The position numbers and the translations under genes were made by a program. A DNA stretch of 64,000 nucleotides from Ricordea florida (taxonomy: Eukaryota > Cnidaria > Anthozoa > Corallimorpharia > Ricordeidae): positions 8,106,981 through 8,170,980 of the forward strand of contig OX453275.1 in NCBI GenBank assembly GCA_949710005.1. The letters run 5' to 3'. Shown in pieces: positions 42,340-52,800 of this stretch. The notes beneath the pieces are model-generated. The model did no database searches. It saw nothing but the letters and a program-made list of their open reading frames with translations, and had not been told where the DNA came from. The stretch's first letter is position 1. Every line of letters begins with the position of its first letter.

Positions 42340-43941
42340 ATGTTATTGGACGATTTCAAGAACAGGTATCCCAAAGCTAATTTGGGAAAATTCACATTCG
42401 TGAATGACTCATTCGGTGGGTATATCGAATGGAAAGTCAATGGAACAACAATTATGTCAAATGACGATCCTTCCGGAAAAACTTGGACTGAAAATCTTTC
42501 TAATCATTTGAAAACATTATTATGGGAAGATTTGGGGGTTGGAAATAAAGTAAAAGCAAGTTCATTTCCGACAAGTTTGAAATTCACAAAACAAATATAT
42601 CCAATACCCGGAGTTAAATTCAATGAATTTGCTGATAATGTTACAATGATGTTAACTAATTTACAAATATATGTCTCAGAAAAAGATTATTTCAATGCGC
42701 CAATGAAGAATATTTTCAAAAATCAGACCGTAGAACTTAATAGCGGAAAAGAAGCTAGAGCTTGGTTGAGTAAACCTAATATCAAACAATGGCCGCAGCA
42801 GTTAAACATGGCAGTTTGGTGTGCTACTTCTGGATGCGGAGTAAGTTTAAGTGATATTTTTAGTTACCCGAAAGTTATTAAAAGTTTTTTCATATTTCAC
42901 ATTTACTTTACAATAAGAAGAATATTAGAAGAATTACAAGTGGTAAAACCCGACGAAGAAACTTTTTTGGTAAAAAATAATCATTATAACAAAAATGCTT
43001 ATAATAGATTGTGCGCAGAATTTGGGTTAAGTAATAATCAAGATTTTAAAGGGTGGAATAAACCCCTAGCTGATTTTAGATTCAAAGGAGGAGCAAACCA
43101 TGGAGCCGGAGATGTATTCATAGATTATGGGAAAGGATACATACCCCCAGGGAAAACCAGCGCGGAAGCAATAGGTGGAGGAAAACAAAATATTAGAATT
43201 GTGCGAAATTACGATCCAGACGCAAATATTTGGCCAAGCAGTTCAGCGAAATTTTCAGATTATGGGGGAAAGGCAATAGAAGGAAATTTAATCTCTATGC
43301 TCAGAAATGATCATTTTGTTGATTTTCAATATGCTTGGTTCATACCAGAATCTGGACATGGATTAACCAAAGCGGGGTTGGGTAGAATAAATAGATCAGT
43401 TGAAGCTTTTGTTTATTGCATATTAGGAGCACAAGTTAATACTAGAAATTCTATTGTGGGTAATGGCGGAGGAGCAATTGAAACGCAAAATGAATTCAAA
43501 GCATTATTTGAAAGTAGTGTTTTAGAAAATGATATTTCCAAATCCGTACAAAATTACCAAAAATCTGTTCAAGAAACTAAATTGCGGCTTGATTTAGCTG
43601 TAGCTCCAGGAGTTTGGCTGATTCCAAGTAATTTAATTATAAATACAGAAAGTGTTATTGGGTATAATAATAATCTGAAAATAGCCACAGAAGATATGAA
43701 ATTCGGGAAAAATAATTCTGTAAATGTTGAGACAAAAGCCGTCGGAATACCAAATAGTTTGGGAACAACAAAGGTTTTATTAAATACAAATCCTCAACCA
43801 ACGAAACCTAAATCAAATGAAAAAGAGGAATCGGGAAATGAGGAAGAAGAAGTTAGTAATATAGAAACATCTTTTCATCAAAATAATCTTATTATTTTAG
43901 CGATTGGCGGAGCATTATTATCCTGGTTTCTGTTTCGTTAA
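42340..43941 (+). CDS. Large tail-anchored virion-like protein
   Basis: 533 residues from ATG 42340. The frame is open from 42214 but has no ATG before 42340, only a TTG at 42223. The promoter box at 42304-42312 supports the internal ATG. Mixed alpha/beta body with a Cys pair in WCATSGCG, many Asn and Gly, an acidic linker (KEESGNEEEE), and a C-terminal single transmembrane helix (NNLIILAIGGALLSWFLFR). Tail anchoring suggests a virion surface or membrane-associated role. I recognise no domain. If the upstream codons are translated in relatives, this copy has lost its start. Confidence 0.75.
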   Translation: MLLDDFKNRYPKANLGKFTFVNDSFGGYIEWKVNGTTIMSNDDPSGKTWTENLSNHLKTLLWEDLGVGNKVKASSFPTSLKFTKQIYPIPGVKFNEFADNVTMMLTNLQIYVSEKDYFNAPMKNIFKNQTVELNSGKEARAWLSKPNIKQWPQQLNMAVWCATSGCGVSLSDIFSYPKVIKSFFIFHIYFTIRRILEELQVVKPDEETFLVKNNHYNKNAYNRLCAEFGLSNNQDFKGWNKPLADFRFKGGANHGAGDVFIDYGKGYIPPGKTSAEAIGGGKQNIRIVRNYDPDANIWPSSSAKFSDYGGKAIEGNLISMLRNDHFVDFQYAWFIPESGHGLTKAGLGRINRSVEAFVYCILGAQVNTRNSIVGNGGGAIETQNEFKALFESSVLENDISKSVQNYQKSVQETKLRLDLAVAPGVWLIPSNLIINTESVIGYNNNLKIATEDMKFGKNNSVNVETKAVGIPNSLGTTKVLLNTNPQPTKPKSNEKEESGNEEEEVSNIETSFHQNNLIILAIGGALLSWFLFR

Positions 43942-43958
43942 TGTTTTGATTATATAAA

Positions 43959-43967
43959 TCTAAAGAT
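43959..43967 (+). promoter_or_regulatory. TCTAAAGAT promoter box
   Basis: 32 nt upstream of ATG 43991. Two earlier ATGs (43965, 43973) give only a tiny open frame. Confidence 0.65.
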
Positions 43968-43990
43968 GAACATGGAGTAATCAAAACAAA

Positions 43991-44626
43991 ATGTTAAGTA
44001 TTACTATGTGTGAGCCGGAAAGTAGGATTTATTTAGATCCACCGCTGAAAAATATTCGGGAGATACAGCTTCTGGATTGTAATATGCAAACCAAAAGATT
44101 TATTAATTTCAAGGACCGGCAGACAATATTCAATGATAATAATCAACCTCTCATAATAATACAACCTGGCACATATTCATTGCGCGATATCCAATCGATC
44201 TTTCTTAATGATACTGTTAGGGAAAAGATAACAATCATTGAGACAGACTCTGTTGACTATCTTTATTCAAATAAGAACTTCAAAATAAAACTTACGAGAG
44301 GATTGGCTTTTGGTTTAGGGGTGCCTGAAGTTATAAATCCTGGTAAATTATACCCCATAAATATACAGATTAGAGAGCCTTTGAGACTTATGTGCAGTAT
44401 AGTGGATAATAAGTCGTCATATATGAATAACACCAAATATGGAGAACTTGTGAAACTCACGCCATCAATCCTACTTGCAAACATACCCTCAAAGGATTAC
44501 CCGACAATTCCGGTTCAAAAATATGAGAATCCCATAAACCATTTCGATTTAAGTATCTTAGACAATGAATGGAAAAAACTTGATTTAAGGGGATTGCCAA
44601 TAACTTTTAGTTTAAGATTCAGATAA
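43991..44626 (+). CDS. Candidate penton (minor capsid) protein
   Basis: 211 residues, beta-rich. Starts MLSITMCEPESRIYLDPPLK, with QPGTYSLRDIQ and a C-terminal LPITFSLRFR strand. Size and predicted all-beta fold fit the single-jelly-roll penton that accompanies double-jelly-roll capsids in Polintons. There is no sequence motif that proves it; a structural comparison is required. Last of the rightward structural block. Confidence 0.55.
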   Translation: MLSITMCEPESRIYLDPPLKNIREIQLLDCNMQTKRFINFKDRQTIFNDNNQPLIIIQPGTYSLRDIQSIFLNDTVREKITIIETDSVDYLYSNKNFKIKLTRGLAFGLGVPEVINPGKLYPINIQIREPLRLMCSIVDNKSSYMNNTKYGELVKLTPSILLANIPSKDYPTIPVQKYENPINHFDLSILDNEWKKLDLRGLPITFSLRFR

Positions 44627-44676
44627 ATTTTTGTTATGTAACTATTACTTTAGTTATATAACATAATTAGATAATA

Positions 44677-45294
44677 TTAATCTTCTTCACCCCAACATTC
44701 TTTCAAATCTCTTAATTCCTCAAAATCGACACACCAATTTAAATATCTAGATGGGTGCCATGCTACGGGTATTAATTCAGCATATAATAGTTTGAAAAAT
44801 AACTCTTTATGCGCAATCTTATCTTCATTTAAATTAACACAAAAATCTAATTTTTTCATTACAAAGTTTTTATCAAATTCCTCAATTCTACACGCTTCAT
44901 CGTGATAAGCAAGATAAACCCCGTTTTCATAATAGTGATCAACCGCCTCTCCATTTTCAATAATCCATCCATAATTTGGATCAAACCCCCATCTGTATTC
45001 ATATTCAATAAAATCTTTATTGGCTACTTTTAAAAGTTTTGTTGCTAATTTATTTGTTTCAATCCCCCCAACCCCAAAATTTATTTTTTCATCCCAAAAA
45101 ATAAAATGCCTAAAATTATAATTTTTATTATAATATTCTGCATTAAATTTTATCGGTCCACGATAAAATAATTCATATTCTTCATATTCTAAAAACTCCC
45201 TATTTTTCTCCAAATTTTTTAATAAATCTTCTTTTATTTCCTCCAAAAAAGCACAGATATTGAGCTTCTTATTGTTGAAATACTCGAGTTCCAT
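44677..45294 (-). CDS. Protein with AWHPxR..WC motif, unknown
   Basis: 205 residues, rich in Tyr, Asn and acidic residues. Near the C-terminus, PVAWHPSRYLNWCVDFEEL resembles a short motif (HPxR...WC) that recurs in uncharacterised proteins of giant viruses. Function unknown. Minus strand, second gene from the right end. Box TTTAAAAGA at 45331-45323, 37 nt upstream. Confidence 0.6.
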   Translation of the reverse strand: MELEYFNNKKLNICAFLEEIKEDLLKNLEKNREFLEYEEYELFYRGPIKFNAEYYNKNYNFRHFIFWDEKINFGVGGIETNKLATKLLKVANKDFIEYEYRWGFDPNYGWIIENGEAVDHYYENGVYLAYHDEACRIEEFDKNFVMKKLDFCVNLNEDKIAHKELFFKLLYAELIPVAWHPSRYLNWCVDFEELRDLKECWGEED

Positions 45295-45380
45295 TGTTTT
45301 ATTTTTTATATTTTATATTTTTTCTTTTAAAATTATTTTTTTTGTTATGAAACCAAAATAGAGATTACATAACATAATTT

Positions 45381-45767
45381 TCAACATTCCTTGCAATGAT
45401 ACTTTTGTTTATTATGTTCGCATATTTGTGATCCACCGCATTCTTTACAAAAACTTTTTTGCTTGTTATGAAAACATATTTCTGAACCATCACATAATAT
45501 GCAGTAAGACTTTCTTTTCCCATGAACGCATATTTGTGATCCACCGCACACTTTGCAAGAATATTTTTTAATTCTATGTTCACAATAATAATAATAATTA
45601 TACATTAAAATAGCTTTTAAAAATAACTTATCAATATCCTCATCTGGAAATTTTTTCAACTCATTAATTAAAACAGCTTTAGTCATTTTATGGCGCCCCT
45701 TAATGTTCAACTGCCTTGCAATAAATTTTAGTTGCAGAATATTCAAACTTTGTAATTTTTGTTCCAT
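45381..45767 (-). CDS. Cys/His repeat protein starting in right TIR
   Basis: 128 residues. Residues 1-45 form a SAP-like helical region (LQLKFIARQLNIKG). From ~62 there are three copies of a C-x2-C-[GD]-G-S-x-I-C-x-H-x5-8 unit, and the ORF ends at a fourth CxxC. Such zinc-binding repeats are common in nucleocytoplasmic large DNA viruses. ATG and promoter lie in the TIR, so its first four residues (MEQK) equal those of the polymerase. Leftward from the right end, mirroring the polymerase gene. Confidence 0.75.
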   Translation of the reverse strand: MEQKLQSLNILQLKFIARQLNIKGRHKMTKAVLINELKKFPDEDIDKLFLKAILMYNYYYYCEHRIKKYSCKVCGGSQICVHGKRKSYCILCDGSEICFHNKQKSFCKECGGSQICEHNKQKYHCKEC

Positions 45768-46031
45768 TTAGTATTGTATTTCAATGATTTTTCTTTTAAA
45801 CCGTAATTATTTTCAAATTTTTTCGCAGAGAGACCCTCCCAAACCTAAAACGTGTTTATGAATTTTGCAGAAACTCCCAAACCAAAAACGTGCTTATGAG
45901 CCTTACAGAGACTTGGAGACCTCCCAAACCTAAAACGTACTTATGAGCCTTAAGCTAAAAAAGGACAGAGATTTTCAGTCAAATTTGAAAATAACCTAAA
46001 AACGTGCGCATAAACCCGCTTACATAGTAGT
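45756..46031. repeat. Polinton right TIR
   Basis: Inverted copy of 30066-30341, same length, with the three internal units and the promoter/start of the right-end gene. Confidence 0.95.
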
Positions 46032-46048
46032 CATATGGACTGTATAGG

Positions 46049-46551
46049 TACAGTAAACACCCGCATATAAGAACACATGGATTAAGAACATCAGGCTGAA
46101 ATTTGGCAAATAAAGCACCACTTTTATAAGAACAATATCAGCCTGGAAAAAAATGTTCTTATAAAATGGGAAGGGTGTCAAAATTACACAAATTACCATA
46201 AACACACCTGTTGACCAATGGTATTAGCTAAGTTTTGGGCACCTTTGTTCTCTTCAGAATATCTAATATCATGAATTACATTTTTTGCCTTTACAATACT
46301 ATAAACTGATTACAGTAGACCTATTTGAACATTAGGTTTTTAATTATTGTTCCATCAATTTATGTAATTGTCCAAAAACATGATTAAAATTTCTAGCAAC
46401 ATTTTTTATGCTGTACAGCACTGAATTAAAAAAAATTTAAGAACATTTAAGAACATCCTGAGGCTGATTTTTCACTAAGCATCCGATAAATAAGAACACA
46501 ATCAGTCTGACCTCTGAAATTGTGTGTTCTTATATGCGGATGTTTACTGTA
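46049..46551. mobile_element. Mariner-like MITE (503 bp)
   Basis: Ends TACAGTAAACACCCGCATAT... and the inverted ...ATATGCGGATGTTTACTGTA (one mismatch), with TA on both outer edges as expected for Tc1/mariner target duplication. No transposase. It starts 17 bp after the Polinton's right end. Confidence 0.75.
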
Positions 46552-46585
46552 TGTGCTGCTGTGAAGGGTATGGTGTTCAAGCAGG

Positions 46586-46628
<43 letters not shown>

Positions 46629-49600
46629 TTAGGGTATAATTTTTCATGAAACTGACTTAATTGTCTTTATTCAATAAGGTTAACCTGAAATTTAGGACTT
46701 GATGGAAAAAGAAAACTGAACAAGTACGGGGCTCCTGACAAGTATAAATAAATCTTTTTTGAGAGAGAGAGAGAAACGATTGTGGTTTAAGGTTTTGTTT
46801 TGGCTAGACTGTGCTAGTGACCTCAGTTTCTGGAAAGCAGCCTCTCTAGGATAGGAGTGATTTGGGGGGTTTACTCTAGTACGGGGTAGCAAAATTCAGC
46901 TGAACCAGCTCTGGTATCGGCTTAGGATTCCAGGGCTCCAGCAGCACATCCCCACCCAGAAATTCCGAAGGAAATTAACCCCTGCATCTCACCCCTAGAT
47001 CCGCCCCTGGTAGTTTATGAACTAAAAGTTCATAAATATGGGTACAAAATCAACAGTTGCAGGCTGTTTGGTTTGTTCCAAACCCCTCTGAATACTGTTT
47101 ATTTTTTTGACTCAAATAGTAGATTAATACTCATAGGCTACTTGTTAAGTACAACTTAAACATTAACCCTTTAACCCCTGAGATCAAAATCTTAATTCTT
47201 CTAACTGATCTCAATACATCTTTCATCACATCAGCGTGGAGATTTTGATGTTATATCAACAAACTCCTATACGAGTTTTCAGATTGCATATTCTCATGAG
47301 CTCTGTGATTGCCTTTGTAGTATTATGTTTAAGAGAAGATGCATGCTGGTCACTCTCAGGGAGTAAAGGGTTAAAGATAAAAGATATATCTTAGAGAGTA
47401 AGAGACACAAAGACAATTTTTATTTTTATACATTTTAAGCCTGTACTATTAAAGCATATTGAAACATTTATAAATCTGGCCACAAAACAACTTTAAAAGT
47501 TATAGAATTCCATGCTTACAAGTATAGTATTTCAGGGGTGATTTAATTACCAAAAGTAAATCTTGATACATTACTAAATACCTCCATAGACCTTCTTTAG
47601 TCAACTACCAACTACACTGTTCTCAAAGGTGACTTGAAAGAAATCTTCAAAAGTTAAAGGAGCCTATAACATTCAATCTAAATAATTGTTAACCTTGGTT
47701 TAGATAGTAACACATCAAAAATTTAATATTAGCTTTGCCGTTATCTACTACCTTCTCTAAAAAAAGCTATTACTTAGTTGAAAAGTTTGAATACATAGGC
47801 ATCTAGTTGAAACAATAAACTACATACTGATACTATTTCAAGAGTGAATTACACTGTTGTTAACACTCCTACCAATCTGTTAACAACCACTGTTGTTAAC
47901 ACTCCTACCAATCCTACCAAATATATATCTGTCACTCAAATATTATTGTTGTTGTCACTTTGAAAAAAATGTATGAAACAAATATATAAAATATTTAATG
48001 GAGAAGTTATAAATAAGTGAAATTGTGGTTAAATATGTGCACAATAAAATCTATGGATTACTGGTAACCACTTTTTCTTCAATTTGTTCAACCATTTATC
48101 GCATTAACATCGTCTTAATGCGATTAACAAAACATCTACAGTGTACCTTATTGTTACATATAATTATTTCTGAGAACTCAGTTTTGCATCACATGCACTA
48201 TTCCCTAATGCACTATTTGGATAAGTCGTGATATTTATTTTATTTGATTTTTTATCAAATAAAATAAATATCACGACTTATCCAAATAGTGCATTAGGGA
48301 ATAGTGCATTAGGGAAATAAATTTCATGAAAATAGTCAAAATACTGATATATATTATTAAGCAGTAACAGTCTCAGAACTGACATGGCAGGTTTTCATTT
48401 TCATAGCAATAGCTTCCAATGCACTGAACAAACCATATAACAAGAACAGAACGGAAAACTGTTTGACATGTTCCTTTGCAACAAATTAGAGCTACACAAG
48501 AGTACTATATGACACTGTTGAATAATTGCACTTACAGCTGAAGGACAATGGATTAAAAAATCAAAATAGCATGGTGTTAAATTTTGGAAAACAGTTTTTG
48601 TGGGACTTTAATATTGTTTTTTTTTTAAATAGAGAAAATCACAAAATTAAAGTCCCGTGAAAATGGGCAAGAATAAGGTACATGTCAAAACAATAAACAT
48701 ATCAAATAAAACTATTGTCTTGACCACACTCACATGTTGCATAACTACTGTCTTTGTGAAAGTAGCTGAACAACCCAAACATCACAGACTAATAACTACG
48801 TTTTAAAGTACCATAGATGTAGATTTTATTCATTGTTTTCAAGATAAAACATAATCAAAGAGTGATCATGAAGTCTTAGTGACAACATTCTCTTTATATT
48901 CTACGATTTCCATGTCAAGTTCAATCCAGGTCCCAGGTATTTATGGTATGTTTGACACGAAATACATGGTTTTTAAGACGTATAATGATGTCATATATCC
49001 TAGCTAATTTATTGCTTTCTTAGAGGAACACTATGAAGATTATCTAATAACCAATAATAATAATAATAAATAAATAAATAAAGGTTAAAAATGGATGTTT
49101 TTTCACAAACATAACTGAGAGAGTACAAAATATGCATCTACAAGACTCAGCTTGCACTGAATTTGAAACTGTTTTATTTCAAATCAAGAAAGTTTGTATT
49201 ATCTTCTCTTGCATTTGCGAGTTAAATAGCCAATAATGAATTTTTGATTTTTGAGATATCCAGAACAGACAATTAGGTCTCCGGGAGAGTTACCCACCTC
49301 AGCTTTCAGTCTCTACACATATTTTGGGCTACCTTGCTCTAGCTATTAATATTTAACATCACATTAATATTAGATCAAGTACCATATGCTCCAAACTGAT
49401 AACTAAGCTGTAAGTACCATATACCACAAATACTTTATAAGCCTCGTACCAGGTCCTTGACATTCAAAATAATGCCTTAACTTTGAATGAACACGAAATC
49501 GAAGGTGAAATAGTCTTGTTAGCCTTTTTCCAAGGTAAATCATCTTGAAAATGGTGTATTTTTGCAGGAATTCCAAAGAAACTTGTTGATTCATGCTTTA

Positions 49601-49894
49601 TTTTATGAATGTTGTGCGTAATTTTTTTAATTATGCGATTTTTCGTGAATTGTGCGATCGGATGTGATTTGAGGTCGATTGTGCGAAATCGCACCATCGT
49701 GTAATACCAGAAGGCCTGTATTAACCAATCACAGTGCATGTACAAACTGAGAGATACAATAAAGCTGGCTATACATAGGATTTGTGGCATCTACTACTTA
49801 CAGCATGCAAACCAGTGTGTGTCAGATAAGCAATTGATCATTATAGATATTATCAAAGTCCACTTGACCCAGCTTTGAAAAGGATTGAGCTGCT
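46552..49894. other. Intergenic / tetraspanin 3' region
   Basis: No coding exon seen. It probably includes the tetraspanin 3' UTR near 49.8 kb and contains the palindrome at 48193-48309. Confidence 0.5.
48193..48309. repeat. Near-perfect palindrome, 56-bp arms
   Basis: Arms 48193-48248 and 48254-48309 are inverted copies without visible mismatch, separated by TTTTT. Outer sequence ATGCACTATTCCCTAATGCA. A recent foldback or DNA-end fold is implied, because such perfect hairpins decay quickly. Confidence 0.9.
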
Positions 49895-52800
49895 TCACGA
49901 CTTCAAGAACTTCCTCTCCACATATATGACAGTCACCAAAAAGGCAATCTAAATAAGATACAACAAATGAGAGTATAGTGAGTTACGAAACGTCAGCACC
50001 TCCTTTTTACCTTACGGTGGTATAACTTACTTACTTAATCAACTCGTTTGATTTACCCATTTTCTTTATAGTGAGTTACAGTTTAATTACACTAACCTGA
50101 ATACATATCAAGCAAGAAATGAAACTAGGATTTATTAAATTTGTTAACTGTCTCGTCAAAATCATAACTTTTTCCCAATGAAATTAATACTTTTCTTATT
50201 GAATCATTGGAGAACCAAAATCACAAAACACTTCTTACAATACATAGCAATATGGAAAATACAATGCTGAGTCAGTTAACAATACATGTATAACATATAC
50301 TAAGACAGTTAACAATACATGTAGAACATATGTCCTGCAACATTTCCTCTGCTTTCTATTTAACACTTTGACTATCAAAAATCTGACTTTGAATTTCATG
50401 GGGCTATAAGTGACACTAGACCTATTGGAACCAGAAATGAAGAAACCTGATTGGCTGATCTCTCGACCTATGCATAAATTAAATAAATGGGATTAAATGA
50501 GAAGTGGAATAAAGTGGAAAAATGGGATTAAATGAGATTGAGCCAGAATAAAGTGGAAAAATGTGATTAAATGAAAAAATGCGAAAATGTGAAAATGCAA
50601 AAATCCAAAATGAGAATTGGCCCAGAACATAAAATCCAAAATGAGAATTGGCCCAGAACATACCGTTTACAACTACTAAAACTAACATGAAGTTTAACAC
50701 ACCTTAATTAATCCTGCAATGACTCCTCCCAATGCAACAATCAACAGGTGCTTGGTAACAGAACTTTTAATTTTTTCCAAACATCCCTGGATTATGGAGC
50801 AATATCTTGTTAACAACAAAAATTGATTCATGCAATTTTAGTCAGTGAGAATTTGATTTTGAATACATGTGGCTAATATACAGTAGAGATCAAGCAGAAA
50901 AAATATCTAGTGCGATTCAAAAGACATACTAAGGTCAGATTTACCTCTTTGTTAATATTTGCTTCTTCAAACTCAAAACCACAACCATGTTTGTCCTCTT
51001 TACAGCAGCTGTCAGGAATTTTGTCATATCTCTTTCCTCCATACCGTGTATTGCGCCAGTCAGCATAGTTAATCACTCCACAACATTTGTCCTGTGTATG
51101 TAGCAGATAATACTGTTATTATTTACACAGTGGCTAAGAACATGGTCAAACTTTCATTTACGCAGTAATCTCTTTTATTATGAGAAATGACAAGTTCAAT
51201 GAAATTCTCTACTGCTAGTATCTGTCAGATAATCATGAAAATTACTATATTATACTACTAATATAGAAAAATTTTGTTTGGCTGATGAGTGAATTCCATG
51301 TTAAATTTGGTATTGGTTTTTCAAGTGAAATTTAACATGGAAATCCCAAGTCTGGCAATTAATTTTTTTGAAAGGAAAATAATCAAGAGTACTTGTTGCT
51401 TTGTTGCCCTGTCAATCTTTTCCCTCTGTGTGAAAAAGAAGCATTATACAGTAGCAATTCCATGCTTCATGTAAATACTCTTGTTTCACTTACTAAGCCA
51501 ATCATAATGCTAGTTTTCTTTGACATAAGGTATAAAAATCTAATTAATGTTGGATATTTTTTGGTCTTCTTAAAAACTCCAATCAAATGCAAACAAAGAT
51601 TACCTTGGACTGCAATCTGTCAATGTTAGCCAAGGTTTCATATTTTCCAGTAAAGCCATATTCTTTAAGTTTATCTATCAAGTCACCCTCCATCTGAGAA
51701 TTTACCTGGTTTACATTGATTAAAAAAAGAAACAAATAGAACAAAACAAATCATATAAACTAGCTTTTAAAAGCCATCTGAATCTATATGGTTGTAGTAT
51801 GTCACCGTGTAACAATATTGTTTATAACCTAGTTATTTTGTGTTACTTCCGTTTCCTGGCCTTAAATCATCTTCCACTTGAGGGACCATGTTGTCTGGTT
51901 TTGCTGGTACAGGACATCGATTTTGAGGGAGCTTGCGATTAAAACAAGTTGAGTTCTAGACCTTTTTCTTAGTTCCTTTTTCTGACAAGTGAAGAACGAT
52001 ACACATTGTATACATCTAGATACAATGTTAATTGCTTTTCAAATTGCAACTCAATCATTTTTAAGAACTAAATTATTAGAACCTTAATTTTTTTTCTGGC
52101 AACTGCTAATGAAGTTTTGAGTGCCATATGTACCACGGAAGTAGCATATTTTCAAACAACCTTCCACCTTGAAACTTCAGTGTCAACTAAAATAATTATT
52201 ATAATATACTGTAAAGTAATAAACACTTAACAAGGTATTTACTGATACTAAATAAATAATTATGGAACTTGAATGAGATCTTACAATTACCTTTTTTATG
52301 TAAACAAAACCAAGGATTCCTGCAACAACAGCTAAAAGGGCGGCCAATGCAAGAACTACTACAAACTAAAAAATGGAAGAAGATAGTCAGATATGTTAAT
52401 TAATATTAATAAAAATAATACTGTAGTTGTTTTTATAATAACATAACAAATAATTTTTTAATAAAAAATTGTGATCTTTTATATCCATGGAACATAATTA
52501 TGAGATCACATTGTGTGAAAACAGTAAAAGGCAGCCATAACTCCTGTGCATATCAATGAGACAACACCAGTTTGATTGAAACAAAATTAAGTTGGATACT
52601 AACCGCTTACTAACCAAGCGCGAGGACCGTACTGGGGAATATTGGCCTGAGGTCGAGGCAGTACGGACCGAGCGAAGCGAGGTCCGTACTGCCACGACCG
52701 AGGGCCAATATTCTCCAGTACGGCCCGAGCAAACTCGGTTAGTAAGTTGTTTATTATATGGTACTCTATTTCTGATAGTTAATGTTCGTCTTCTTCATCC

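Larger units (their letters stand above)
30066..46031. mobile_element. Complete Polinton/Maverick (adintovirus-like) element
   Basis: A 15,966-bp element bounded by 276-bp inverted repeats and flanked by CATAT on both sides (30061-30065 and 46032-46036), a probable 5-bp target duplication. It encodes the diagnostic set: protein-primed type B DNA polymerase, DDE integrase, candidate double-jelly-roll capsid, FtsK/HerA-like packaging ATPase and a candidate penton, in 16 closely packed intron-free genes. All frames are open except one gene lacking an ATG at its first open codon. It is much more AT-rich than its surroundings. Polintons are virus-like elements thought to replicate by protein priming and integrate with their own integrase. 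Intact frames and near-identical TIRs suggest a recent insertion. I see no adenain-like maturation protease. Confidence 0.95.

Noticed and set aside
45365..45583. 72-codon ORF at the Polinton right end
   Set aside because: Alternative frame of the Cys/His repeat gene; its regular look comes from the repeated codons of the true frame.
30060..46037. A 6-bp target-site duplication typical of Polintons
   Set aside because: The flanks share only CATAT; the sixth base differs on either side, so I report 5 bp.
49403..49790. Minus-strand ORFs 3' of the tetraspanin
   Set aside because: No splice signals or recognisable domains; likely untranslated or intergenic sequence.
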